A stretch of DNA of 64,000 nucleotides from C-114 sp963745405. GTDB lineage: Bacteria > Chloroflexota > Limnocylindria > Limnocylindrales > CSP1-4. Where the stretch lies: contig CAVUWY010000002.1 of assembly GCA_963745405.1 (NCBI GenBank), positions 1-64,000 of the forward strand, in the 5' to 3' direction. A program made the position numbers and the translations under genes. Below the pieces are notes generated by a model that was not told the origin of the DNA, ran no database searches, and saw nothing but the letters and a program-made list of their open reading frames with translations. Position 1 is the first letter of the stretch; the number at the start of each line of letters is the position of its first letter. Positions 26,750 to 37,072 of this stretch are shown here, one piece after another.

Positions 26750-27418
26750 CTACGTGGTCGGGAGCGGGATGGTGAGGACTTCGCCGACGTGGATGATCGA
26801 CGGGTTGGTGACCTGCGGATTGGCCTTGAGGAGCGCCCCGTACGTCACGCCGAAGAACTTGGCGATGCCGTGGAGGTTGTCGCCGGACTTGATCCGGTAC
26901 TGCCAACAGTCCGTCTTTCCGGGGCATAGTTTGAGGACGGCGAGCTGAGCCGGTGAGAACGTCGGAGCCGGCGAGCCGCCCGGCGGGGTCGCGCTGGCAG
27001 TCGGTGCGTGGGTCGCCGTCGGTGGCGCGGTCGACGGTGGCGCCGCGCTCGCGGCGGCGGTCGGGGGCGCTGTCGACGGCGCCGGGGCCACGGCCGATGC
27101 CGAGGCGGCAGCCTGGCTCCCGACGGCGACCTGACTCGCACCGGGGGATCCAGCGTCGGGCAGGACCAGCCCGCCACGAGCCGCGACGAAGGCGAGTGCG
27201 ACGACGATCGCGGCGGCAAGCACGAGGGTCGCCGTGATGGTGGACCGGCGGAGTGCGATCGATCGCTCGTGGGCCTGGGAGACCCGGAGGCCCTCGGGTC
27301 GGAGTCGGGTCCGCGATGGCACCACGACGAGCGGAGTAACTGCACCGTCGGCGGCATCCCCTGCGGCGGGCGTGATGGACCCGGCGGGCGTGATGGACCC
27401 GGCCGGCGGGGCGCCCAC
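26750..27418 (-). CDS. Membrane-anchored LysM-domain protein
   Basis: A 222-aa protein with a cytoplasmic N-terminus (1-55), one helix (STITATLVLAAAIVVALAFVA, about 58-78), a 75-residue Ala/Pro/Thr/Ser linker and a C-terminal LysM domain (YRIKSGDNLHGIAKFFGVTYGALLKANPQV to GEVLTIPLP). LysM binds peptidoglycan GlcNAc, so the domain should sit outside the membrane. Two cysteines (CPGKTDCW) just before LysM could form a disulfide. The GTG start lies a few bases after the stop of the Cys-motif gene, so the two are co-transcribed. Confidence 0.85.
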   Translation of the reverse strand: MGAPPAGSITPAGSITPAAGDAADGAVTPLVVVPSRTRLRPEGLRVSQAHERSIALRRSTITATLVLAAAIVVALAFVAARGGLVLPDAGSPGASQVAVGSQAAASASAVAPAPSTAPPTAAASAAPPSTAPPTATHAPTASATPPGGSPAPTFSPAQLAVLKLCPGKTDCWQYRIKSGDNLHGIAKFFGVTYGALLKANPQVTNPSIIHVGEVLTIPLPTT

Positions 27419-27422
27419 TGCC

Positions 27423-28034
27423 TCACCGTCGCCTCCGGGCGGTCAGGGCGACCGTCGCCAACCCCTCGGTGTCGGACGCGGCATCGGGGCGGGCCGGGTC
27501 CGCAGCCCGATCCGCAGCCCGGTCCGGAGACCGACCCCCGCCGGGGGTCGCCGGGGCGGGCGATGCGTCGGTGATGGCGGCCGTCGCGATGACCGCCGCG
27601 GCCGGCGGCCCGTCGGACGGAGCGCTCGAGTCCGCGTCGGAGGATTTCGTCGAAGCATCCGACGTCGGCGCGGGCCGGGTGGCCGGCAGGACCGCGACCG
27701 CCGATGGGCGGAGCGTCGGGGCCGGCCGAGGCGTTTCACCGGAACCGCCATGGACGAAGCGCGGGCAATGGACGTGGGCCGGGCCGAGGCACATGAGCTC
27801 GACCTGGCGGTCCGAGACCGCGATCGCCGGGGCGAGGGCGAGGCAGTCGGCATGTCCGCCCTGGAGGTGGAGGTAGCGGCACGAACCCGGAGGAGCCACG
27901 GCTCGCGCGAGGGCGACCGAGGCATCGGTCGGGAACGGCCAGGCGGAGTCGGTGGCGGTGAGGCCGGCGACGCCCGACGGCTCCTGCGACGGGCCGGGAT
28001 CGAGCGCCGCGACGCGTTCGTCGTCCTCGTGCAC
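27423..28034 (-). CDS. Cys-motif protein with Pro/Ala-rich tail, partner of the LysM gene
   Basis: A 203-aa protein. Its one conserved-looking region (about residues 50-95) has four cysteines and several histidines: CRYLHLQGGHADC, then MCLGPAHVHCPRF. This could bind a metal or an iron-sulfur cluster. The rest is low-complexity Ala/Pro/Ser/Asp. It has no signal peptide. It is directly upstream of the LysM gene with a 4-bp gap. In relatives the same two parts may occur as one protein; that is my recollection and an inference here. A clean function cannot be given. Confidence 0.6.
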   Translation of the reverse strand: MHEDDERVAALDPGPSQEPSGVAGLTATDSAWPFPTDASVALARAVAPPGSCRYLHLQGGHADCLALAPAIAVSDRQVELMCLGPAHVHCPRFVHGGSGETPRPAPTLRPSAVAVLPATRPAPTSDASTKSSDADSSAPSDGPPAAAVIATAAITDASPAPATPGGGRSPDRAADRAADPARPDAASDTEGLATVALTARRRR

Positions 28035-28217
28035 ACCGCCTCCGCGTTCGGCCCCCGAGGTGCCGAGCCGGCCTTTCCGGGCGACTCGCCGCGGGAGTCT
28101 AGTACCTTTCGATGGTTGCCGCCGAACGAAGGTCGATGCTAGGCTCGTGCGCGGGGGACGAGCGATCTGCGTATCCGCGCTCGGTCGACAGCACCGGATC
28201 CGAGGTCACCAGCGTCC

Positions 28218-28460
28218 ATGGCACTGGAACTCACCGTCCTTCCGCAGGCCCCCGAGGCATACCACCTCGCCGAGGCGCGGATCCGACGCTGCACGTTCCG
28301 CCGCCTCGTCCACGTCTCCTCGACGCCCGACCGGGTCTACGACGTCGAGTGCCTGTTCCCCGAGCGGCGGGTGCCGATCCCCCTCGGCGACCTCGAGGCC
28401 GCGACGCCGATCTGCAACGCCTGCACGGCGGCCCATATCTTCCGGCCCGACGAGGACTGA
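28218..28460 (+). CDS. Small cysteine-containing protein, 80 aa
   Basis: An 80-residue soluble protein with cysteines at CTFRR, VECLF and the terminal CNAC, a spacing that could make a small zinc site. The middle (VYDVECLFPERRVPIPLGDLEAATPIC) reads like a compact beta-rich fold. It is divergent from the Cys-motif/LysM pair with 183 bp between. The downstream neighbour is the convergent rnpB gene. I do not recognise the family. Confidence 0.55.
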   Translation: MALELTVLPQAPEAYHLAEARIRRCTFRRLVHVSSTPDRVYDVECLFPERRVPIPLGDLEAATPICNACTAAHIFRPDED

Positions 28461-28545
28461 CGGGCTCCAGACGAGGACCGACCGGGTGCCGACGAGGACT
28501 CACTGGCTCCCGACAAGCACCGGCAGGCTTCCGGGGCTGAGGCGC

Positions 28546-28907
28546 CAGCGAGGCGACCTGTAAGCCGAGTTCTGTCCCGCCGACCCGAGGGCCCGCGGGG
28601 ATGGCCATCCATCTCCGCCGCCGGTCACCCGACGGCTCTAGCGGCCGACCCGAGGGTTGGGCAGCGCGCCTCTCCCCCCGGCGAACCGGGGTTGCACCCT
28701 CCTACTTGGCCTTGCTCCGGGTAGAGTTTGCCGCGTTTCACTCCGCTCGCCGGCTTGCGCCGACGACCGGCATCGTCACTGTGGCACTGGTCCTCGCCTC
28801 ACGGCGGACGGGCGTTACCCGCTACCCTGCGCTGCGGAGCTCGGACTTTCCTCGAGCCGTCGACGACCGAAGTCGCCGCGGCGCGCGGCCATCCGATCGC
28901 CTCGCTG
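28546..28907 (-). ncRNA. rnpB: RNase P RNA, bacterial type A
   Basis: The catalytic RNA that trims tRNA 5' ends. On the minus strand the 5' conserved block GAGGAAAGTCCGAGCTCC, then GGGTAACGCCCG, AGTGCCACAGTGAC and the 3' block ACAGAACTCGGCTTACAG are all present in order. The ends pair as CAGCGAGGCGA with TCGCCTCGCTG (helix P1), which sets the limits at 28907 and 28546. The length of about 362 nt is normal. Confidence 0.93.
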
Positions 28908-29228
28908 ACCGGCAGAGTCTAGTCGACCCGAGCGCGGCAGCCGCAGTGGCTCCCCTCTGCGCTGATCGCCGGGCGATCACTGCGTCGCTCCTGAGCCAGG
29001 CGACGCCGGTCCGAGCGCCGGTCCGAGCGCCGGACTGAACGCCCGGCGATCCAGCCGGCGGCTCGGCGGTCCGATGGATCGCTCGGCGGTCAACCTGTCG
29101 GGTGATCGGCGCCGGAACCGCTGGAGTGAACGCTGGGCGACCAGCCGGGGCCGGCGTAGGCCGCCCGTTACCGGCCGAGACCGGCGACCCGCCGAGACCG
29201 GCGACCGGCCGAGCCACGAGCCTGGGCG
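28908..29228. other. GC-rich low-complexity spacer
   Basis: About 320 bp between rnpB and the RNase H gene. It contains short imperfect direct repeats (GCCGGTCCGAGC twice near 29008; GCCGAGACCGGCGAC twice near 29175). I see no gene and no terminator in it. Confidence 0.5.
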
Positions 29229-29719
29229 TCAGGCGCCCGGCCGTCGCACGATCGACTCCGGCCCGCCGGCCAGGGCGCGATCGATCGCCTCGTTGCAGAG
29301 CGCGTCGGCGGCGAAGTTCTCGGCCCGCGGACGTGGGCCGCCGACCAGCGATCGAATCCGCCGAGGGTCCGCCTCGCCTCTGCGTGGAGCGGCTTGAGCT
29401 TGGCGTCCTTGACTCGCCAGCGGCCGTTGAGCTGCTCGACGATGAGAGTGGAGTCGAGGAGGAGTCGGACCTCCCGGGCGCCCAACTCCGAGGCGAGGCC
29501 GAGCGAGCGGACCACCGCCGTGTACTCCGCGACGTTGTTCGTCTGGACGCCGAGGTAGTCGGAGATCGACGCGTCGGGTGGCGCGCCCGGGTCGCGGGCG
29601 TCGGGCCGATCGAGGTCGATGAGGACGCCGCCGGCTGAGGCGTGGCCGGGATTGGCTCGCGACGCTCCGTCGGTCCGGATGAGATAGCCGCGAGCCGGCG
29701 CACCTCCGCCGCCGGTCAG
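29229..29719 (-). CDS. RNase HI-like protein (frameshifted)
   Basis: A Class I RNase H fold of about 160 aa. The first catalytic Asp is in YLIRTDGASRANPG, then NNVAEYTAVVRSLGLA with the Glu, and LLLDSTLIVEQLNGRW with the second Asp. The reading frame breaks near 29328, where one base appears to be missing, and resumes as RAENFAADALCNEAIDRAL. It degrades RNA in RNA-DNA hybrids, or is a paralogue doing so. No ATG, GTG or TTG precedes the conserved core in frame; the only candidate is a CTG overlapping the sdhB stop, so the start is uncertain. Confidence 0.75.
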
Positions 29720-30648
29720 ACGCCGGCCCCTTCCACGGGGGACCCGCCCGGAACCTCGACCGGGGGCTGGCTGGGCACCTCGACCGGGGAGCCGCTCGGA
29801 CCCTCGACCGGGGCCGGGTCCGGGACAGCCGCCGGGCTCTCGCCCGGGGCCTTCGCTTCCGCCGGCGGCAGCACCGGCAGCTCGACGCCGGCCGCCGATC
29901 CGGCCCGTCGCCCGGCAGCTTCCGCCACGCCCACTGGAGCGGGTCGTAGTAGGCGTCGGCGACGCGCTCCTTGAGCGGGATGATCGCGTTGTCGGTGATC
30001 TTGATGTGCTCCGGGCAGACCTCGGTGCAGCACTTCGTGATGTTGCAGTAGCCGATGCCGGCGTCGTCCTTGAGGTACGCCCGGCGGTCGGCCTGGTCGA
30101 TCGGATGCATCTCGAGGCCGGCGACGCGGACCAGGTAGCGCGGGCCGAGGAACGGCTGCTCCGTCTCGTGGTTGCGCAGGACGTGGCAGACGTCCTGGCA
30201 CAGGAAGCACTCGATGCACTTGCGGTATTCCTGGACGCGCTCGATGTCCTCCTGCTGCCAGCGCCAGTCCTCCTGCGGCACGTCCGCCGGCGGGCGTGAA
30301 CGGCTGGATCGTCTTGTTGACCTCGTAGTTCCACGACACGTCGGTGACGAGGTCGCGGATGAGCGGGAAGGCGCGCATCGGCTCGACGGTGATCGGCTCG
30401 TCGAGGTCGAAGTCGGACAGGCGGGTCTTGCACGTCAGGCTCGGCCGGCCGTCGACCTCGGCGCTGCACGAGCCGCACTTGGCGGCCTTGCAGTTCCAGC
30501 GGACGGCCAGGTCGGGCGCGTCGTGGCCCTGGATCCAGTGGAGGGCGTCGAGGACGACCATCCCCTCCTCGACCGGCACGTCGAACTCGTCGAAGCGGCC
30601 GGCCTCGCCGGGCTCGCCGCGGAAGACCCGCAGGTGTGCGTCGGGCAT
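29716..30648 (-). CDS. sdhB: Succinate dehydrogenase iron-sulfur subunit (frameshifted)
   Basis: The electron-transfer subunit. The N-terminal ferredoxin domain has CKAAKCGSC and LTC for the [2Fe-2S] cluster. The C-terminal domain has CIECFLCQDVC and CNITKCCTEVCPEH for the [4Fe-4S] and [3Fe-4S] clusters. One extra base near 30290 splits the domains, and another shift near 29910 leads into a tail of repeated PVEVP-type units, unusual for SdhB. The ATG at 30648 lies 14 bases after the sdhA stop. The breaks are probably sequence errors, since neighbours show the same. Confidence 0.9.
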   Translation of the reverse strand: MPDAHLRVFRGEPGEAGRFDEFDVPVEEGMVVLDALHWIQGHDAPDLAVRWNCKAAKCGSCSAEVDGRPSLTCKTRLSDFDLDEPITVEPMRAFPLIRDLVTDVSWNYEVNKTIQPFTPAGGRAAGGLALAAGGHRARPGIPQVHRVLPVPGRLPRPAQPRDGAAVPRPALPGPRRRPRDASDRPGRPPGVPQGRRRHRLLQHHEVLHRGLPGAHQDHRQRDHPAQGARRRRLLRPAPVGVAEAAGRRAGSAAGVELPVLPPAEAKAPGESPAAVPDPAPVEGPSGSPVEVPSQPPVEVPGGSPVEGAGV

Positions 30649-30664
30649 CGGTCGTCCTCGCGCC

Positions 30665-32506
30665 TCAGTGGCCGGCGCCGAGCGAGCTCGCGCAGCTCGC
30701 CGGCCATCGTCGGCAGCGGCGTCGTCGCGACGGCCATCGAGCCGTCGGGCCCGCGGGCGACCACGCTGTTGACGGCCGCCCCATGTCGGTCGTCGGTGCT
30801 CGGGGTAGTCGAGCCGGCTGTGGGCGCCGCGGCTCTCCGTCCGCTGGCGGGCGCTGCGGGCGATCGCCTCCGACACGACGAGCAGGTTGCGCAGCTCGAA
30901 GACGAGGTTCCAGCCCGGGTTGAACGCCCGACCGCCGCTCGACCCGGACGTTCGCCCAGCGCGGTCCGCAGCTCGGCCAGCCGTCGGATCGCCTCGTCGA
31001 GGTCGGCCTCGACCCGGAAGATGCCGACGAGGCGCTGCATCATCGCCTGGAGGTCGCGCTGGATCGCGTAGGGGTCCTCGCCGTCGCGGCGCTCGAGCGG
31101 CGCCGTCAAGGTCGCGCACCGCCCCGTCGCACCTCGAGCGGGTTCACGTACGGCCGGCCCTCGACGCTCGCCGCGTGGGCGGCGGCACCCGCTCCGGTCC
31201 GCGCGCCCGAACACGAGCAGGTCGGACAGCGAGTTGCCGCCGAGCCGGTTCGCGCCGTGCATGCCCGCCGGCCACCTCGCCGGCGGCGTACAGGCCGGGG
31301 ACCGTCGTGGCGCCGGTGTCGGCGTCGACGCGGATGCCGCCCATCACGTAGTGGGTCGTCGGGCCGACCTCCATCGGCCCCTTCGTGATGTCGACGTCGG
31401 CGAGCTCCTTGAACTGCTCGTACATCGAGGGCAGCTTGCGGCGGACGTGGTCGGCGCGGCAGGTAGCTGATGTCGAGGAAGACGCCGCCGTGCGGCGAGC
31501 CGCGGCCCTCGCTTGACCTCGGTGTAGATCGCCCGCGCGACGTTGTCGCGGGTCGACAGCTCGGGCGGCCGCCGGGCGTCGGTCTCGCGGCCCTCCGACA
31601 GGGCGTCGACCCAGCGCGCGCGCCTCCTCGTCGGTCGCCGCGTACTCGGCCCGGCGGTCCTCGGGCAGGTACTTCCACATGAACCGCTCGCCGTTCGCGT
31701 TGCGCAGGATGCCGCCCTCGCCGCGGACCGCCTCGGTGACGAGCAGGCCGCGGACGCCCGGCGGCCAGACCATGCCGGTCGGGTGGAACTGGACGAACTC
31801 CATGTCGATGAGCTCGGCGCCGGCCTCGTAGGCGAGCGCCTGGCCGTCGCCGCTGTACTCCCACGAGTTCGAGGTGATCTCGTAGGCCTTGCCGATGCCG
31901 CCGGTGGCGAGGACGACGGCCTTGCGCCGGGAAGGCGATCGGGCGGCCGGTCGTCCGCCGGTAGCCGACCGCGCCGGTGACGCCGCCGGCGCCGGTGACG
32001 AGCCGGGTGATCGTGCACTCCATGTAGACCTCGATGCCCGGCCGCGACCGCGCGGTCCTGGAGGGTCCGGATCATCTCGAGGCCCGGTCCGGTCGCCGAC
32101 GTGGGCGAGTCGCGGATGCGTGTGGCCGCCGAACGGCCGCTGGAGGATCCGCCCGTCGCGGGTCCGGTCGAAGACGGCGCCCCACCGCTCGAGCTCGCGG
32201 ACGCGGTCGGGCGCCTCCTGCGCGTGGAGCTGGGCCATCCGCGGGTTGTTGAGGAGCTTGCCGCCGACCATCGTGTCGCGGAAGTGGATCTGCCAGGAGT
32301 CGCGACGGCGCGACGTGGCCGAGCGCCGCCGCGACGCCGCCCTCGGCCATCACCGTGTGGGCCTTGCCGAGGAGCGACTTGCAGACGAGCCCGACCGTCG
32401 CGCCCCGGCGGCCTGGGCCTCGATGGCGGCCCGCAGGCCGGCCCCGCCCGCACCGATGACGAGGACGTCGTGCGGCGGCCGTCTCGAGCTCGTTCGCCGG
32501 ACTCAC
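30665..32506 (-). CDS. sdhA: Succinate dehydrogenase flavoprotein subunit (many frameshifts)
   Basis: The FAD subunit oxidising succinate to fumarate. Recognisable pieces in order: GATVGLVCKSLLGKAHTVMAEGG, FRDTMVGGKLLNNPRMAQLHA, RPFGGHTHPRLAHVGDRTG, EFVQFHPTGMVWP, MHGANRLGGNSLSDLLVFG and the helical C-terminus with DPYAIQRDLQAMMQRLVGIFR. At least eight single-base shifts separate them. The start is the GTG at 32506 (SPANELE) and the end the TGA at 30665; the span fits a protein of about 610 aa. It follows the membrane subunit gene by 20 bp. Confidence 0.9.
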
Positions 32507-32526
32507 GCCGCGTCTCGCCGCGGTGC

Positions 32527-33327
32527 CTAGAACCGGATCGCCGGGTCGACGATGACCCCGGCGCGAGGAGGCGGACGTAGAGGTCGGCGCAGGCGACCGT
32601 GATGAGGCTCGCCCAGGCCCAGCGCATGTGGTGGCGGTTGAGGCCACGTCAGCCGCTTCCAGAGGCCGTGGCGGACCTGCGTGCCCGCCGGTGCACGAGA
32701 AGCAGTCGAGCTTGCCGCCGACGAGGTGGCGGAGCGAGTGGCACGACAGCGAGTAGCCGGACAGGAGGACGACGTTGACCGCGAGGATCACGCCGCCCAG
32801 GCCGATCCGCCAGCCGTCGGCCGTGTGGAACGAGCTGAGCGACGTCGATCCAGAGGAAGGACAGCGGGACGAAGGCGAGGTACAGGAAGAAGCGGTGGAG
32901 GTTCTGGAGGATGAACGGGAAGGCCGTCTCCATGCTGTAGCGGCGGTGGACGACGGGCTCCCCCACCGCGCAGGCCGGCGGGTCGGCGAAGTACGAGCCG
33001 GTAGTAGGCCTTGCGGTAGTAGTAGCAGGTGGCCCGGAAGCCGAGCGGGATCCACAGGATGAGGATCGCCGGCGAGAACCACGACGGCAGGGCCGGCCGG
33101 CGCGATGAGCGGCGAGAAGAACGGCGAGAGGTAGCCGTCGACCTCGTAGCCGATCCCGAAGACCGGGCCGAGGAGGAGCGCCGAGAACGAGCGAATAGAC
33201 GATGAACGAGCTGAAGCCGACGGCGACGATCAACGGCTCGATCGCACCAGCCGTCGCGGCGACTGGTCAGGCCGAACCCCTGCTGGGCCGTCCCCCGCGG
33301 CTTGCGCGGCGGCGCTGCCGTCGTCAT
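32527..33327 (-). CDS. sdhC: Succinate dehydrogenase membrane-anchor subunit (many frameshifts)
   Basis: Membrane subunit of about 265 aa of the single-polypeptide kind found in Actinobacteria and Chloroflexota. The pieces in order are VAVGFSSFIVYS, SWFSPAILILWIPLGFRATCYYYRKAYY, SYFADPPACAVGEP, FPFILQNLHRFFLYLAFVPLSFLW, NVVLLSGYSLSCHSLRHLVGG and MRWAWASLITVACADLYVRLL. His residues in the second half are candidate haem ligands. I count at least eight indels (near 33246, 33188, 33091, 32998, 32837, 32683, 32643 and 32558). It lies between icd and sdhA. Confidence 0.82.
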
Positions 33328-33345
33328 CGGGCTCGGCGCGGCATA

Positions 33346-34390
33346 TCAGCCGGCCGTCGAGCCGGCGAGGCCCGCGGTCTCGGCGACCCGGGCCGCCACG
33401 GCCGCGCGCGAAGGCGGCGGTCCCGGCGGTGCCGCCCAGGTCGTAGGTCGTCGTCCGGCCCTCGGCGATCACGTCGCGGACCGCCGCCTCGACCCGTTCC
33501 GCGGCCGCCGGTCTCGCCGAGGTGACGGAGCATGAGCGCACCCGACAGGATCAGCGCGGTCGGGTTGGCCGGTCGAGGCCGGCGTACTTCGGGCGCCGAC
33601 CCGTGGACCGGCTCGAAGACCGCCGCATCCGTCCCGATGTTCGCGCCCGGGCGCGACGCCGAGGCCGCCGACGAGGCCGGCCGCCAGGTCGCTCACGATG
33701 TCGCCGTAGAGGTTCGGCAGGACGAGGACGTCGTACAGCTCGGGCTTCTGGACGAGCTGCATGCACATGTTGTCGACGATGCGGTCCTCGAAGCTCGATC
33801 CGGCCCTCGTAGCCGGCCGCCACGGTCCGGCAGCTCTCGAGGAACAGCCCGTCGGACATCTTCATGATGTTGGCCTTGTGGACCGCGGTCACCTTGCGCC
33901 GGCCGTTGGCGACCGCGTACTCGAAGGCGTAGCGGGCGATCCGCTCGGAGGCCGCCCGGGTGATGATCTTGATGCTCTCCGCGGCGTCGGGGCCGACCAT
34001 GTGCTCGATGCCGGCGTACAGGTCCTCGGTGTTCTCGCGGACGATGACGAGGTCGACGTCTTCGTAGCGGGTGTCGAGGCCTTTCATGCGAGCGAGCCGG
34101 CCGGAGGTTGGCGTACAGCCCGAGCGCCTGGCGGAGGGTGACGTTGACGCTCCGGAACCCCTCCCCGACCGGGGTCGTGATCGGGCCCTTCAGGGCGACC
34201 CGGTTGCGCCGGATGACTGTCGAGGACATGATCCGGGAGCGGTGTCCCGTACTGCGCGATGACCGCCTCGCCGGCGTCGACGACCTCCCAGTCGAACCCG
34301 ACCCCTGTCGCCTCGAGCACGCGCGCGGGTCGCCTCGGCCAGCTCGGGACCGATGCCGTCGCCGGGGATGAGCGTGACTCGGTGGGCCAT
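33346..34390 (-). CDS. icd: NAD-type isocitrate dehydrogenase (many frameshifts)
   Basis: Beta-decarboxylating dehydrogenase of about 345 aa. The start MAHRVTLIPGDGIGPEL is followed, across shifts, by VNVTLRQALGLYANLRP, VRENTEDLYAGIEH, the Lys/Tyr region ASERIARYAFEYA, KANIMKMSDGLF, DVLVLPNLYGDIVSDLAAGLVGGLG and GTDAAVFEPVHGSAPKYAG. The ENTEDLYAGIEH motif favours isocitrate over isopropylmalate as substrate. Indels lie near 34322, 34216, 34088, 33793, 33648 and 33570. It is the first gene of the icd-sdhCAB unit, divergent from sucCD. Confidence 0.88.
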
Positions 34391-34503
34391 GGCTTCGATT
34401 GTACCGACGCGGCGGGCAGGACGCGGGCGGCCGCCCGGCGACGGGCCGAGCGGCGCGCTACCATCGCGTCCCCGGTGCCCTCACCCTCCAGGAGCCGCCG
34501 CGC

Positions 34504-35706
34504 GTGAAGATCCAGGAAGCCGACGCCAAGTCGCTGCTCATCGCCCAGGGCCTCCCCGTCCCCGGGTACGAGGTCGCCCGGACGACGGCGGACGCGCGGG
34601 CCGCCGCCGAGCGGATCCTGGCCGGCGGTGCCGAGCAGGTGGTGATCAAGGCCCAGGTCCTCGTCGGCGGCCGCGGCAAGGCCGGTGGGGTGAGGCTCGC
34701 GGCTACCCCCGCCGAGGCCGAGGCCGTCGCCGGCGCGATCCTCGGCATGGACATCAAGGGCATCACCGTCCGCAAGGTGCTCGTCGCACCGGCGCGCCGA
34801 CATCGTCCGCGAGTTCTACCTCGGGGCGGTCCTCGACCGGGGAGCCCGGCGGATCCTCCTCATGGGCTCGGCCGAGGGCGGCGTAGAGATCGAGCAGGTC
34901 GCCGCCGAGCGGCCCGAGGCGATCGTCAGGATCCACGCTCATCCGCACCTCGGACTCCTCGACTGGCAGGCCCGCCAGATGGCGTTCGCCCTCGGTCTCG
35001 GGGCCCACCTGAAGGCGGCCGTCGCCATCGCCAAGGGTCTCGTCCGGACGATGACGGCCTACGACGCGGACCTCGTCGAGGTGAACCCGCTCGCCATCGT
35101 CCGCTCCGTCGCTGCCGACGGGTCGGAGACCTTCACGCCTCGAGTGCCTCGATGCGAAGATCACCCTCGACGACTCGGCCCTCGGACGCCACCCGGGGCT
35201 GGAGGAGCTCCGCGACCTCGACGAGGAGGACCCGACCGACATCGCCGCCCGGGTCGAGGGCATCAGCTTCATCAAGCTCGACGGCTCGATCGGCTGCATG
35301 GTCAACGGGGCCGGCCTCGCCATGACGACGATGGATCTCGTCAAGCGGGCCGGCGGCGAGCCGGCCAACTTCCTCGACATCGGCGGCGGGGCGCGGGCCG
35401 ACCGGGTCGCGGCCGCGATGCGCCTCATCCTCGCCGACCCGAAGGTCGAGGCCATCCTCGTCAACATCTTCGGCGGCATCACCCGCGGCGACGAGGTCGC
35501 CCGCGGCCTCATCGAGGCCCGGGCCCAACAGGCCCGCGACGTGCCGATGGTCGTGCGGATCGTCGGGACGAACGCGGAGGAGGCCGGCCGGCTCCTCGAC
35601 CGAGGCCCGCTTCGAGACCGCGGCGAGTCTCGACGAGGCGGCCGCCAAGGCCGTCGCGGCCGCCGTCGGGGCCGGCGGCGACCGGACCGGCGGGGCCGGC
35701 CGATGA
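34504..35706 (+). CDS. sucC: Succinyl-CoA synthetase beta subunit (three frameshifts)
   Basis: ADP/GDP-forming succinate-CoA ligase beta chain, about 398 aa. The ATP-grasp N-terminus has VKIQEADAKSLLIAQGLPVP and VIKAQVLVGGRGKAGGVRLA. LVEVNPLAIV binds the nucleotide, and MVNGAGLAMTTMDLVK, NFLDIGGGA and NIFGGITRGDEVA form the ligase domain. One extra base each near 34798, 35139 and 35601 breaks the frame. The start is the GTG at 34504 behind AGGAG. The stop overlaps the sucD ATG (ATGA). Confidence 0.92.
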
Positions 35707-36586
35707 GCATCCTCGTCGGGCGCGAGACCCGCCTCCTGGTCCAGGGCATCACCGGCCGCGAGGGCGAGTTCCACAGCCGGGCGATGCTCGAGTACGGGAC
35801 GAACGTGGTCGCGGGCGTGACGCCGGGCAAGGGCGGCCTGAAGGCCCTCGACGGCCGGGTACCCGTCTTCGACACGGTCGCCGAGGCGGTCGCCGAGACC
35901 GGCGCGAACACCTCCTGCATCTACGTGCCGGCGGCCGGCGCGCCCGACGCGATCCTCGAGGCGGTCGACGCGGGGATCAAGACGATCTTCTGCATCACCG
36001 AGGGCATCCCCACCCTCGACATGCTCACGACGGTCGAGGCCGTCCGCCAGGCCGGCGCCCGCCTCATCGGACCGAACTGTCCCGGCGCGACGTCGCCCGG
36101 CCGGGCCAAGGTCGGCATCATCCCGGGCTCCGATCCACCGCGAGGGCCGGGTCGGGGTCGTGTCGCGCTCTGGCACGCTCACCTACGAGGCGGTCCAGGC
36201 GATGACCGACGCCGGCATCGGCCAGAGCACCTGCGTCGGCATCGGCGGCGACCCGATCATCGGTACCCAGTTCCTCGACGTCCTCGAGCTCTTCCGCGAC
36301 GACCCCGAGACCGACGCGATCGTCCTCATCGGCGAGATCGGCGGGGCGGCCGAGGAGGAGGCGGCTGCGTTCGCGACGGAGCATCTCCGCGGCGTGCCGA
36401 TGGCCGCCTTCATCGCCGGCCGGACCGCGCCCGAGGGGCAAGCGGATGGGCCACGCCGGGGCGATCATCAGCGGCGGCGCCGGCACGGCCGCCGGCAAGG
36501 TCGCCGCCCTCGAGGAGGCCGGCATACGCGTCGCCTCCTCCCCCACCGAGATCCCCGCCCTGCTCCGGGCGGCCGGCGTCCACTGA
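35703..36586 (+). CDS. sucD: Succinyl-CoA synthetase alpha subunit (two frameshifts)
   Basis: The CoA-binding and phospho-His subunit, about 293 aa. The Rossmann part has LVQGITGREGEFHSRAMLEYGT and VAGVTPGKGG, then CITEGIPTLDM and GPNCPGATSPG. Across a shift near 36131 come VGVVSRSGTLTYEA and GIGGDPIIGTQFLDVLELF. A second shift near 36437 precedes GHAGAIISGGAGTA, where the phosphorylated His lies in GHAGAI. The end is the TGA at 36584. Confidence 0.92.
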
Positions 36587-36596
36587 GGTATCGACC

Positions 36597-37070
36597 ATGC
36601 GCATCGACGACGCCCGCTTCCTGTTCGCCTACGACCGCTGGGCCAACCGGAAGGTCCTCGCCCAGGCGGTCGGCGTCCCCATGGAGGACTGGGAGGAGAG
36701 CAACCGGATCGACCGGCGAGGCCTGGCCGGCATCATGATCCACGGCCTCGGTGCCCACGAACGTTGGCGCAGCGGGTGGCAGGACTCGCCGACCGGCCGG
36801 CGTCGCGAGCAGGAGGAGATCGTCACGCCCGAGGTACTCGCCACCGCCTGGGAGGCGGAGTGGGTGCTCCTCGACGCCTATCTCGCCGGGCTGACCGATG
36901 ACGATCTCGAGCGCGACCTCGACGGCATCCCGCTGTGGCAGACGATGGCCCACCTCGTGAACCACGGCACCCAGCATCGGAGCGAGGCGGCGGCATTGCT
37001 GACGACGTTCGGCCGCTCGCCGGGCGACCTCGACCTCATCGACTTCGCCGAACAGGGTCCGGCCCGCTGA
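36597..37070 (+). CDS. DinB-superfamily protein
   Basis: A 157-aa four-helix-bundle protein. Starting with DARFLFAYDRWANRKVL, it carries the spaced histidines of the DinB metal site: HGLGAHERW in helix 2 and LVNHGTQHRSEAA in helix 4. Such proteins bind a divalent metal and include thiol-dependent S-transferases. It follows sucD by ten bases, so it may be co-transcribed, and its frame is intact. Confidence 0.8.
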   Translation: MRIDDARFLFAYDRWANRKVLAQAVGVPMEDWEESNRIDRRGLAGIMIHGLGAHERWRSGWQDSPTGRRREQEEIVTPEVLATAWEAEWVLLDAYLAGLTDDDLERDLDGIPLWQTMAHLVNHGTQHRSEAAALLTTFGRSPGDLDLIDFAEQGPAR

Positions 37071-37072
37071 CG

